DNA from: Acetobacter cibinongensis
Lineage (GTDB): Bacteria > Pseudomonadota > Alphaproteobacteria > Acetobacterales > Acetobacteraceae
Reading direction: 5' to 3'
Assembly: GCF_000963925.1 (NCBI RefSeq)
Contig: NZ_BAMV01000001.1
Span: forward strand, 62,001 to 126,000
DNA length: 64,000 bases
The first letter of the stretch is position 1; each line of letters starts with the position of its first letter. Both the position numbers and the translations under genes were made by a program. A model generated the notes under the pieces. The model was given only the letters and a program-made list of their open reading frames with translations. It was not told the origin of the DNA and searched no databases. Of this stretch, positions 39,179 through 47,378 are shown in pieces.

Positions 39179-39492
39179 ATCTGACAAAACTATAATTTCC
39201 TTTTTAGGCACTCGGTGACTTTAATTCTTCGTTTCTGATAGGGCAGAGTACTATAGGATGGTATGTCTCTACGACAGTAAGAATGTATTTACGCAATTGG
39301 GGAGACTGTCTTACGCTCCCCCATTAATCACAACATAAGAAACAAAGTCATCGAGAAATACTCAGGATTCAAACAGGAAAAAAATATTTTTATTATGAAA
39401 TAACTCTCACTTTTCTATATACAGAATATTTTCCCAATATTATGTTTAATCCTTAAATACATTTTTTACTTTAAATATGTCTAATTCTAAAC
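39179..39492. other. AT-rich spacer after treY with inverted repeats
   Basis: No gene seen. It holds a GC-rich hairpin (TTGGGGAG ... CTCCCCCA, about 39296-39327) without a T-run, nested inside the longer imperfect inverted repeat reported separately. Confidence 0.5.
39211..39355. repeat. Imperfect inverted repeat, possible small element remnant
   Basis: The left arm (39211-39236) reads CTCGGTGACTTT, then an extra 8 bases, then GTTTCT. The right arm (39338-39355, AGAAACAAAGTCATCGAG) is its reverse complement apart from one mismatch and the insertion. No flanking target duplication is apparent, so origin as a mobile element is speculative. Confidence 0.35.
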
Positions 39493-40376
39493 TTAGGGAT
39501 TAAATATTTTCAATCCTTCATAATATAGCTTATTTGTAAACGCATACAAAATTGGGTTTTTCTTTAGTTCTTTTGTGTAAATTATATCGATATAGATAGG
39601 GTCAAGCTTCTCTTTTGTATCTATCATGTAGATTTTTCCGGAAGCAACCAAGTGCGCCGTCAAACTTTCACACGCAACAAAAACACAATTAAAATTCATT
39701 CCTTCTGTAAGAGACATATAAAGAGAGTCAACAATCATTAAAACATTATCGAAAGAGTATTTATTCTTGCCTCCATCTGATGTCAGGTAATTAAACTTAG
39801 ATGCATCCGCTTTTATAATCGGCACATTTTTTAAATCCAGAATAGAATATTTCTTTTCTATAGAAACATTTTTATTTTCGAAAGTTGTAAAAAAAGAGAC
39901 TTTCGTAGTAGATATATTTTTTACCAGCATAGAGTCAGCATCTTTACTATTTCGGCCAATACCAATGAATATGGTATTGTCGCGAATATTGTTTCCTGTA
40001 AGCATTCCATCTGTTATAACCCGTACTTTTATATCTTTATTTTCTACCATAAAATCCTTAATGCATTGCGTCACCCAAGAATTAAGAAAAAACTCGCTAC
40101 TAATTATTGTTATTTCATTATAATTTTTCTCATTTAAATCTTTTTCATAGTCATTTATTTTTTGAATGAGCACATTTATATTCATGTAATAACTATTTCC
40201 TGCTTCGGTGAGAATTATTTTGTTTCCTATTTTTTTTGTTAATTTAAGCCCTATACGGTCCTCTAGATTTGATATGCTTCTAGATACTGTCGAGGGATAT
40301 ATCTGCAAATCTTCAGCCGTTTTACTTAGGCTTTTATTTTCACAAAATCGGATGAATACTTATCTATCTGAAGCAT
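39493..40376 (-). pseudogene. LysR-family regulator gene with a one-base frameshift in codon 8 region
   Basis: The long frame (39493-40308) encodes the LysR helix-turn-helix from its second helix (IYPSTVSRSISNLEDRIGLKL) and an effector domain, but lacks the first helix. Reading further upstream in the same frame gives FIRFCENKSLSKTAEDLQ, exactly the missing LysR start, and then a stop (TAA) at 40360-40362 with no start codon between. One frame over, an ATG at 40376 begins MLQIDKY, which would continue perfectly into FIRFCENKSL if one T were added near 40354. So either a one-base deletion has inactivated the gene or the assembly lost a base. The gene is strongly AT-rich and lies alone between treY and the iron region. 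Confidence 0.75.
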
Positions 40377-40984
40377 ATGTTTGTGTTTTTTCCATTTTTT
40401 TCACTCCAGACCTCCCCTTACTTACACGGTATAATTTTAAATTCCATCGCAATCGCGCGAGCACTTAGCAATTCCCTAAATTTCCTGTTTGGGAAAAGGA
40501 GTCATGCTTTAACGCAAAATGGTTTTGCGTTAAAGCATCATTTTTTGGATAAATCTCAGCAATATAATAACCGTACTAGTATGTATTTTTCTTGGGTAAT
40601 GATATAATAATAAAAGTAAATAAAAATTATAACGTATTTTTCATTTTAGTTTGTTTTATTTACAATGAATTGAAGACAGAACTTTCAGTCATTATTAAAA
40701 TTAATATTAAGTATGATACCTGCCACATCGTAAGTTAGGATGGTATTGGTCTTTACGAAAAAGTATGAAAAACGTAGCTCTACTTCCAGACAGACAGCCA
40801 AATTACGACAAGAATTTGCTCAATCTGAATGGAGCATTACAAATGGCCAAAAAAACATGATTAATGCCCTAAATTCAGGGAGGCGCAAAGCACATCAAAG
40901 GCTGTCAGATTACTTCACGTGCCACTCGTGGAAAGATGGCTTCTAAAGATATAAGAAATACCTCTTACTGATGATGATTAATTT
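40377..40984. other. AT-rich gene-poor stretch between the LysR gene and the Sel1 gene
   Basis: About 600 bp in which I see no convincing gene. It contains a long perfect hairpin (separate entry). A 68-codon frame at 40740-40946 has no recognisable similarity and no ribosome site, and is not called. Confidence 0.5.
40504..40546 (+). terminator. Perfect 16-bp hairpin followed by a T-run
   Basis: The arms ATGCTTTAACGCAAAA (40504-40519) and TTTTGCGTTAAAGCAT (40523-40538) pair without mismatch around a TGG loop, and TTTTTT follows. It looks like a strong rho-independent terminator on the plus strand, yet no plus-strand gene precedes it. Confidence 0.65.
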
Positions 40985-41695
40985 TCAAAGACTTACCGCG
41001 TCAATGGTTGAAAACTGCGGGGATGTGAGCAAAAGATTCTCTACTCTGCCTTGAATTTTCCTGAAAACTTGAGAGTGATTTTGAATTAGATACTGATGCA
41101 TAAACGACCAGTAGTCTGGGTAACCATCAGCAAGAGAGGCTTCAAACCATAACGCTGCAGTAGTCTGATCCTTCTCCTGCATGTACAGACGCCCCAGATT
41201 AAAGGCTGCCCAGCAATCCCGGACATGAGCACCGGCCAAAAAATACTGTCGGGCTTTTTCTTTATCAGGAGGCTGCGTTCCCACCCCGGTTTCACATAGT
41301 GTACCAAGCATGTTTAGGGCCTTGTTCACACCATGACAGGCGGCTTTTGCATAACACTCGAAGGCTTTGACCGGGTTAGGCAGCAGTCCGTCACCTGCGA
41401 GGTATAAATCTCCCAAATTAAAATATGCCCACCCATATCCTTGTGTCGCTGCCGCTTCGTAATACTTCATTGCTAGTGGGGCACTGCGTGGCACGCCCCA
41501 CCCTTTTTCATAAGCGCGCCCCAGCATGTTGAGTGCCTGAGCCTGACCACTTTGGGCTGCTCTAGAAAAAAAATTAAATGCTTCTACAAAGCTTCCGTTG
41601 TTTAAAGCAATTTGCCCCAAAAGAAGTTGTGCTTCCGTATTATCAAATTTTTGACTGGTAGAGAGAATATTCCCTACCAGAGTGCTGTTTGGCAT
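40985..41695 (-). CDS. Sel1-repeat (TPR-like) protein coupled to a TonB receptor
   Basis: A 236-residue cytoplasmic-looking protein made of about five Sel1-like repeats (for example ALNMLGRAYEKGWGVPRS, AYFNLGDLYLAGDG, AFNLGRLYMQ). Such repeats mediate protein-protein contacts. No signal peptide is seen. Its ATG shares a base with the stop of the TonB-dependent receptor gene (TGATG), so the two are translated together. Sel1-type genes are known beside Fiu/PiuA-type receptors in other proteobacteria; their role there is unsettled. Confidence 0.85.
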   Translation of the reverse strand: MPNSTLVGNILSTSQKFDNTEAQLLLGQIALNNGSFVEAFNFFSRAAQSGQAQALNMLGRAYEKGWGVPRSAPLAMKYYEAAATQGYGWAYFNLGDLYLAGDGLLPNPVKAFECYAKAACHGVNKALNMLGTLCETGVGTQPPDKEKARQYFLAGAHVRDCWAAFNLGRLYMQEKDQTTAALWFEASLADGYPDYWSFMHQYLIQNHSQVFRKIQGRVENLLLTSPQFSTIDAVSL

Positions 41696-43986
41696 CAGAA
41701 CGTTAAACCCACATTACCCAAGAAGGAACGCCCCGGGCCAGGCACAGCGCGGCTGGTGCTGAAAGAAGACGCATAGTTCAGATGATTGGTGAGATTATTT
41801 GCATTAAAGGAAATTCGATAATGCTTTGTTTCCCACGAAATCATTCCATTGAGCGAGAACTGGTATGGGATACGAGCTGTGTTACTAAAGTCTCCATTCG
41901 ACCAATACGCGGAAGCATATTGTGCTCCACCTGCAACTTTAAGATGACCTGTTTCTGGCTTAAACAAATGTTCACTTAAATCGTAGGATGTCCAGACAGA
42001 GAAATTGTTATGGGAAACACCCGGCGCTTCCTTACCATTATAACTGGCGCTATTCCTTATCTTGGCATCCATCCATGAATATGCACTGTAAATATCCCAG
42101 TTTTTTGTAATTTTCCCGGTCAAGTTTAATTCGACACCACGCGTCCGTAACCCAACTCCGGAATCACTAAAACCATTAACCACATCACCACTTTCATCGT
42201 AATAATATGAATTATTCTGGCTAATCTGGAAAAATGCTACGCCCATACCAAGACGCTTATTGAAAAAATCTGTCTTGTTCCCAAATTCAAATAGATCACT
42301 GCGCTGAGGCTTGAAGTCCGCACCATTTTGCGGCGTATCACTAGCCAGAATGGTAACCTGAGAAGACACATCTGTGCCAATAGGTTTATACGAGCGCGAA
42401 AAAGTAAAATAAAATGACGAATTTTTTAACGGAGTATACATGATACTGCCTGAAGGACTCCAGCGGTATGCATTCTGCTTTTGGCGTGACAAAGGCGTAG
42501 CGGAAAGCTGGTAACCCGCAAAAGTAGACTGGAAAGCATCCCACCTTACAGAACCGAATAGAGACAGTTCTTTCGTAAGCTGGATATGATCTGACATAAA
42601 TAATCCGACGTCTCGCTGGTCTGAGTTCGCCATATTTTCTTTGGGAAGGCGTAAAAAGGCACCATTAGCGGAATGTGAAGGATGCCGAATGGTCTGAGTG
42701 TTGGTGCGACCATACCATGTACCTACGTAACGGTTTTCATCCTGATAATTAACGTCCACCCCAAATTTCAGATCATTCTTAAACTGCCATGTATTAAAAC
42801 GAGCATTTCCCATAAATACGTTTTCAGCACCCCACCCTTTTGAAAGATAAGAAGCGCCACCGCCCGCTCCATAGCTGAGCAGTGGATTTCCCCCGGCCAT
42901 GAACTGGCCGACACAGGCTGCTGTACTGCAAGCCGCAGGTGTAGTAGCTGCATAATTTCGTTCATACTTCGTTAAGCGGGTGTTGTTACTGAGTGTAAAC
43001 CACGAAGTAATCTTTGATTTGAGAGAAGATGTCAGACTGTGGATATCTGAATTATCTCTGTCCTCACTGCGTGCATAGGTTGTATTACGTGCCAATCCTT
43101 CACTGGTGATGGGACGATAAACACCGTTTGACGTTTTAATCATCCCGACACCATAATCAGGAATACTATCAGTATGTAGCCAACGCCAGTTGAGATGCCA
43201 TGTGGTGTTGCTGTGTAATCCAACTCCTAAGTCTGCTGCAGCACCATAACGATTTGAATAAACGTAATCACGCTCAGCAACACCCGCACGATTATACATA
43301 CCGTTGATGCGTAATGCGATATCCCGGTTAAACTGGTGATTTACATCTCCCTGACCACGATACATGCTGGCGCTGCCAAAAGCCTGATCGTAATTATAGG
43401 AGTTACCATCGTGTGCTTTTTTGAGTGATTCATTAATCAGACCACCAAGGTTGGCAGCCCCAAAATATTCACCGGCGGGCCCTTTGATAACTTCTACGTT
43501 TTCAACGTCGAAAATATCACGTGTATATGTTCCAAAATCTTTTAGGCCGTCTGTATACACATCGCCACGCGCCTGTTGGCCACGAATACGAAACTGATCG
43601 CCATTCAGACCACCGCGCCCCTCGCCCGTGGAAAGAGTAATGCCTGGTACGTTAGCCAGAGCTTGATCCAGCGTGTAAAGGCGCTGCTGTTTAATAATTT
43701 CCTGCGGCACCACATTTATAACCTGAGGTGTATCCCGCACCGACGTTGGCATACGGCCAATATCAAGCTGTGTCGCGTTAATATTCGGGATCTCATTAAC
43801 AGTCTTGTTTTCTCCTCTGACACGCACGGTCGCAAGATTGATACTGGTGTCTGTTACCGAAGGCTCTACTTTAGCCTCCTGTGCCTCTGCTTCGTTCTCT
43901 GCGTAGCCAAGCCCGGCTGATAACCCAAGGGCCACAGCCGCCCCCAAATGCAATTTAGGGGACAGGGAACGATTAAATCGTTTCAT
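41695..43986 (-). CDS. TonB-dependent siderophore receptor, Fiu/PiuA-like (catecholate type)
   Basis: A 763-residue outer-membrane receptor. The start at 43986 is set by AGGAG seven bases upstream and gives a signal peptide (LGAAVALGLSAGLGYA). The plug domain carries DTPQVINVVPQEII, FRIRGQQARGDVYTDGLKD and VENVEVIKGPAGEYFG, wording typical of Fiu/PiuA-type catecholate receptors. The barrel ends in Phe (SFLGNVGLTF). A Fur-box-like site lies about 65 bases upstream. The Sel1 gene is translationally coupled downstream. Ligand specificity is inferred from the plug only. Confidence 0.88.
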   Translation of the reverse strand: MKRFNRSLSPKLHLGAAVALGLSAGLGYAENEAEAQEAKVEPSVTDTSINLATVRVRGENKTVNEIPNINATQLDIGRMPTSVRDTPQVINVVPQEIIKQQRLYTLDQALANVPGITLSTGEGRGGLNGDQFRIRGQQARGDVYTDGLKDFGTYTRDIFDVENVEVIKGPAGEYFGAANLGGLINESLKKAHDGNSYNYDQAFGSASMYRGQGDVNHQFNRDIALRINGMYNRAGVAERDYVYSNRYGAAADLGVGLHSNTTWHLNWRWLHTDSIPDYGVGMIKTSNGVYRPITSEGLARNTTYARSEDRDNSDIHSLTSSLKSKITSWFTLSNNTRLTKYERNYAATTPAACSTAACVGQFMAGGNPLLSYGAGGGASYLSKGWGAENVFMGNARFNTWQFKNDLKFGVDVNYQDENRYVGTWYGRTNTQTIRHPSHSANGAFLRLPKENMANSDQRDVGLFMSDHIQLTKELSLFGSVRWDAFQSTFAGYQLSATPLSRQKQNAYRWSPSGSIMYTPLKNSSFYFTFSRSYKPIGTDVSSQVTILASDTPQNGADFKPQRSDLFEFGNKTDFFNKRLGMGVAFFQISQNNSYYYDESGDVVNGFSDSGVGLRTRGVELNLTGKITKNWDIYSAYSWMDAKIRNSASYNGKEAPGVSHNNFSVWTSYDLSEHLFKPETGHLKVAGGAQYASAYWSNGDFSNTARIPYQFSLNGMISWETKHYRISFNANNLTNHLNYASSFSTSRAVPGPGRSFLGNVGLTF

Positions 43987-44050
43987 CAACACTCTCCTGA
44001 GGAAGCTGTATTTGCCGTTACGGTCCAGATGCCGATCCATATGATGAGTT

Positions 44051-44065
44051 TGATTATCGTTCGCA
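44051..44065. promoter_or_regulatory. Fur-box-like site upstream of the Fiu-like receptor gene
   Basis: TGATTATCGTTCGCA matches the Fur core at 10 of 14 positions; its reverse complement reads TGCGAACGATAATCA. It is weaker than the other sites but correctly placed. Confidence 0.5.
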
Positions 44066-44459
44066 ACTAAAAAATTTAAACTGAAATTTAAAATTTTACC
44101 CCGTGTTGTTTCTTGGTCACAGAGAACCCTCTTTACAGAACGAATAGCAACAATTGGATAGCTACCTGATGCGAAAAATTAAAAAAATGCTTTCCACGTT
44201 CTCATTCGTATCGGAATTAGCGATGGCTGGGTTCAGTTCCTGTGAAAATATCATTCTGTAACAAGTTATTAACGGTCTGGATCTCAGACTAACGTGACTA
44301 TTGGAAGTTGATAAATTTTTTAGGCTGCAAAGTGCTTGTTTCCTGCCACTTTACAGTCTTTTTCCGGTAAGCAGCGTTCAGCGCTACTCCCGCAAAGACA
44401 CCAAAAATAACTCCCAATCTGACGACTTAGGCTTGCATACAGATAACACAATATTATTA

Positions 44460-44474
44460 TGAGAATGACTCTTA
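44460..44474. promoter_or_regulatory. Fur-box-like site upstream of exbB-exbD-tonB
   Basis: TGAGAATGACTCTTA matches the Fur core at 10 of 14 positions and lies about 90 bases before exbB. Confidence 0.5.
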
Positions 44475-44566
44475 GTTGCGGGTTCAAGGCATATCCATCA
44501 TAAGCACTTTACTGTGCATTAACTAACCTTCGCCGTTCGGCGCGAATTTTTGGAGATATATGGCTC

Positions 44567-45307
44567 ATGCCTCCTCTTTCACCCAGTTCACTGTCATTTT
44601 CTCCCTGGGACATGTTTCTGAATGCAGGCCCGGTGGTGCGCTGTGTGATGATTCTACTTGTACTAGCCAGTGTGCTGACATGGACAGTGTTTTTGGCAAA
44701 GTCTGTGGAACTGGTGCGGTTACGTCAAAACCTACGTAAATCTGAGCAAGCGTTGGAAAATGCAAATACACTTGAGGTGGGTGAGGAACGCACGCGCGAG
44801 AGCGGCATTGCTCACACTCTGGTCATGGCGGCGGAAACGGAGCGCACACGCTCACAGGACATTCCCAATGACAATGACGGGCTGAAAGAGCGCATTGTTC
44901 TACACCTTGAACGCCTGGAAGCCGCAGAAGGGCGTAGGCTAATGCGAGGCACAGGCTTACTGGCAACAGTTGGGGCAACCTCCCCTTTCATTGGGCTTTT
45001 TGGTACGGTGTGGGGTATCATGACCTCCTTCACAGGGATTGCTGCCAGCAAGGCTACCAGTCTTGCCGTGGTGGCTCCTGGTATAGCAGAAGCTCTGCTG
45101 GCAACCGCACTGGGGCTGGTTGCGGCCATTCCGGCTGTAGTGATTTATAACCACCTTGCCCGTCATACTGCCACCTGCCGCGCCCATGTGGCCGACTTGA
45201 CCTCTCTGGTTATGCGCCTCGTCTCCCGCGATTTAAGTCGCATGCAAGCCCGGACCAAAAGCGGGCAGATTGTACACTTTGATGCACCCCGTCTGGCTGG
45301 GGAGTAA
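44567..45307 (+). CDS. exbB: MotA/TolQ/ExbB proton channel family protein
   Basis: A 246-residue inner-membrane protein forming the proton channel that energises TonB. There is a first membrane segment near residues 22-45 and two more flanking the conserved GATSPFIGLFGTVWGIMTSF (about 145-165) and ALLATALGLVAAIPAVVIYNHLAR. A GGAGA ribosome site precedes the ATG at 44567. It is the first gene of a compact exbB-exbD-tonB operon, which fits ExbB rather than TolQ. Confidence 0.93.
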   Translation: MPPLSPSSLSFSPWDMFLNAGPVVRCVMILLVLASVLTWTVFLAKSVELVRLRQNLRKSEQALENANTLEVGEERTRESGIAHTLVMAAETERTRSQDIPNDNDGLKERIVLHLERLEAAEGRRLMRGTGLLATVGATSPFIGLFGTVWGIMTSFTGIAASKATSLAVVAPGIAEALLATALGLVAAIPAVVIYNHLARHTATCRAHVADLTSLVMRLVSRDLSRMQARTKSGQIVHFDAPRLAGE

Positions 45308-45313
45308 GATTAC

Positions 45314-45754
45314 ATGCTGCGTATTCGTCATACAGATGAAAACCCTCACGAAGCGAGCGAGATAAACGTAACGCCTTTTATTGATGTTATGTTGGTACTC
45401 CTTATTATCTTTATGGTGACGGCGCCGCTGACAACCGTAAATGTACCGGTGGACCTTCCCTCCTCAACAGAAAAACCAACCCCACGCCCTGATGAACCCG
45501 TGTTTTTAACTTTGAAGGCAGACCATAGTCTTGCGCTGGGTGAAGACACTATATCAGCAGACGCATTACCCACGGATCTCGCGCAGGCTACAAAAGGTGA
45601 TAAAGAGCAGCGCATTTTTCTACGGGCCGACAAGACGGTAGATTACGGCTCTCTGATGAGCATTATGGATAAATTGCGTGCCAGCGGTTACCTGAAAGTT
45701 GCCCTTGTTAATCTGCAAGGCCAAGAAGAAGGACAGGAGCAGCACGGTGACTGA
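45314..45754 (+). CDS. exbD: Biopolymer transport protein ExbD
   Basis: A 146-residue protein with one N-terminal membrane helix and a periplasmic domain. The proton-carrying aspartate is D24 in NVTPFIDVMLVLLIIFMV (D25 in E. coli ExbD). It starts 6 bp after exbB and overlaps tonB by 8 bp, so expression is tightly coupled. Confidence 0.95.
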   Translation: MLRIRHTDENPHEASEINVTPFIDVMLVLLIIFMVTAPLTTVNVPVDLPSSTEKPTPRPDEPVFLTLKADHSLALGEDTISADALPTDLAQATKGDKEQRIFLRADKTVDYGSLMSIMDKLRASGYLKVALVNLQGQEEGQEQHGD

Positions 45755-46598
45755 GCACACACCCGAAGCTGCTACGTCATACAGCACCTTCAACCAATGG
45801 CATTCTCAGCATATTCAGCAGGCCCACCGAGAAGAAGTAAAGCGATGGGGTCTTTCCCTCCTCACAGTACTACTTGTAGGGAGCGGCGCTGCATGGTGGA
45901 TTATACACTTACCTGCACCTGCAATAACGGTAGCAGAACCACCACCGGCTGCCATTGCTATTGATATGGCCCCAGAACCTATTGCTGCTCCGACACCAAC
46001 AACAAACGTACCGTTGGGGCCACAGCAAACGCTTTCCATACCGGACCCGGCACCCGTTGAGCCACCTAAGCTAACGGCCCTGCCCGCACCTGCCCCCAAT
46101 CCACCCATACCGGTACCCAAACCAGAAAAACCAAAAAAAATTATAAAAAAACATAAACCTGTAATGAGTATTAAGAAAACACTTGCGAAAGATACTCCCC
46201 CTGCAGAAACAACAACAGCGCCTCCTTCGTCTGACGCACCACCAGCACCTGCTCAGGGGGCACCTGCATCTGGCGCTCCATCCGCCAAAACAACACAAGA
46301 ACGAGTTACATGGCAGGGAGCTTTGCTAGCGCAACTTGAGAGATTCAAACGCTATCCACCAGAAGCGATGGCTGAGCATAAAGAAGGTGTGCCAAGTATA
46401 AAGTTTTCTATGGATAGAAAGGGCCATGTGTTGAGCGTCACTTTAATCAAAAGCACAGGAAGTCCCTCACTTGATGCAGAAGCCCTGGCTCTACCCAAAC
46501 GAGCACAACCTTTACCCTCACCTCCTGACACCGTTCCTGGAAACATAATTACCTTAACGGTACCGATTGAGTTTTACATTAACTCTCAAAATGACTGA
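45747..46598 (+). CDS. tonB: TonB energy-transducing protein
   Basis: A 283-residue protein linking the inner-membrane motor to outer-membrane receptors. It starts at GTG 45747, seven bases after AGGAG and inside the end of exbD. One N-terminal helix (about 35-57, LSLLTVLLVGSGAAWWIIH) is followed by a long Pro/Ala/Lys-rich linker across the periplasm and a C-terminal TonB domain (RFKRYPPEAMAEHKEGV ... VTLIKSTGSPSLDAEAL). It probably serves all three receptors in the region. Confidence 0.94.
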   Translation: MTEHTPEAATSYSTFNQWHSQHIQQAHREEVKRWGLSLLTVLLVGSGAAWWIIHLPAPAITVAEPPPAAIAIDMAPEPIAAPTPTTNVPLGPQQTLSIPDPAPVEPPKLTALPAPAPNPPIPVPKPEKPKKIIKKHKPVMSIKKTLAKDTPPAETTTAPPSSDAPPAPAQGAPASGAPSAKTTQERVTWQGALLAQLERFKRYPPEAMAEHKEGVPSIKFSMDRKGHVLSVTLIKSTGSPSLDAEALALPKRAQPLPSPPDTVPGNIITLTVPIEFYINSQND

Positions 46599-46633
46599 GA
46601 AAGTTTATTTTGGATAATTATTATAGTGATCTT

Positions 46634-46738
46634 ATGAAAACTTTTGAAATCCAACCTGTCCGAGAAAAACCAACTAAACTTCCTTGTACAACAATAGGAA
46701 ATAATGACCCTCTCATTATAATGGAAAAACGCTGCTAA
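46634..46738 (+). CDS. Possible 34-residue small protein between tonB and the Fur-like gene
   Basis: An ATG at 46634 opens 34 codons (MKTFEIQPVREKP ... IIMEKRC) ending 15 bp before the Fur-like gene. It is in the same direction as tonB, but its ribosome site is weak. It does not match the HemP pattern. It could be a leader peptide or chance. Confidence 0.25.
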   Translation: MKTFEIQPVREKPTKLPCTTIGNNDPLIIMEKRC

Positions 46739-46753
46739 GACGCCGGAATAAAA

Positions 46754-47149
46754 ATGACTAGGTTACGTCGTCGGCTTCTCCTCGGGATATTAAAAGCTGG
46801 ATCCGGTTTTACAGTAGTTGATGTTTGGAACGCGCTATCTAAAGTAATGCACGAAGTCCGTGTTCCGCCTCAGGAGTCGATACAACGCAACCTGAACCTG
46901 CTGGTAGAACACTCCATCCTATACAAAAACGTGACATCCGATCGGCGTTGGCGGTATCACACTGAACCTCAACCTTTGCAAAATTACACGATTACGGTTG
47001 TGGAGATTGAGAGTGGCAAACAACTTTTCTTTAACGCATCGGAAGTCGTGACATCATTACAACGGTTTGCATCGGCGCACCGATTAAACATCAATGAAGT
47101 CTCCATCAGTGTCACCCAGAACACGACAGATTTGAGCCCAATTTCATAA
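46754..47149 (+). CDS. Small Fur-fold protein lacking the metal-binding residues
   Basis: A 131-residue protein. The N-terminal half follows the Fur winged helix (RRRLLLGILKAGSGFTVVDVWNAL, then ESIQRNLNLLVEHSILYKN in place of the usual TVYRNLNLL...G). The second half keeps the spacing of the Fur dimer domain (VVEIESGKQLFFNASEVVTSLQRFASAHRLNINEVSISV). The His-rich cluster after the wing and the CxxC pairs are gone; the protein has no cysteine at all. It could be a metal-independent DNA-binding paralogue or a modulator of Fur. It sits about 150 bp after tonB in the same direction. Assignment rests on pattern, not a search. Confidence 0.65.
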   Translation: MTRLRRRLLLGILKAGSGFTVVDVWNALSKVMHEVRVPPQESIQRNLNLLVEHSILYKNVTSDRRWRYHTEPQPLQNYTITVVEIESGKQLFFNASEVVTSLQRFASAHRLNINEVSISVTQNTTDLSPIS

Positions 47150-47378
47150 ATTTCTTCTTGAATTCTAGTGATTTTTTCTCGGTTCAATTCACATAACTGG
47201 AGAAAATTTTCACCACGAGCATGCCTTATTTTTAATACGGAAATTTTATCTTATAGCACCAAAAACATAACTACTACACTTAAAGAAACGATAGCATTTT
47301 TCCAAAAAAGAAGAACACTATTGCCTCCTCAAATCAATCCAATACAGTCGAGCATCTTAATAATTAATACAGATATAC

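Larger units (their letters stand above)
43987..44566. other. Divergent control region between the receptor gene and exbB
   Basis: About 580 bp with no gene. It carries two Fur-box-like sites (separate entries), one near each gene. The middle is AT-rich without further recognisable sites. Confidence 0.6.

Noticed and set aside
40740-40946. 68-codon frame in the AT-rich stretch
   Set aside because: No ribosome site, no recognisable similarity and composition like the surrounding non-coding DNA.
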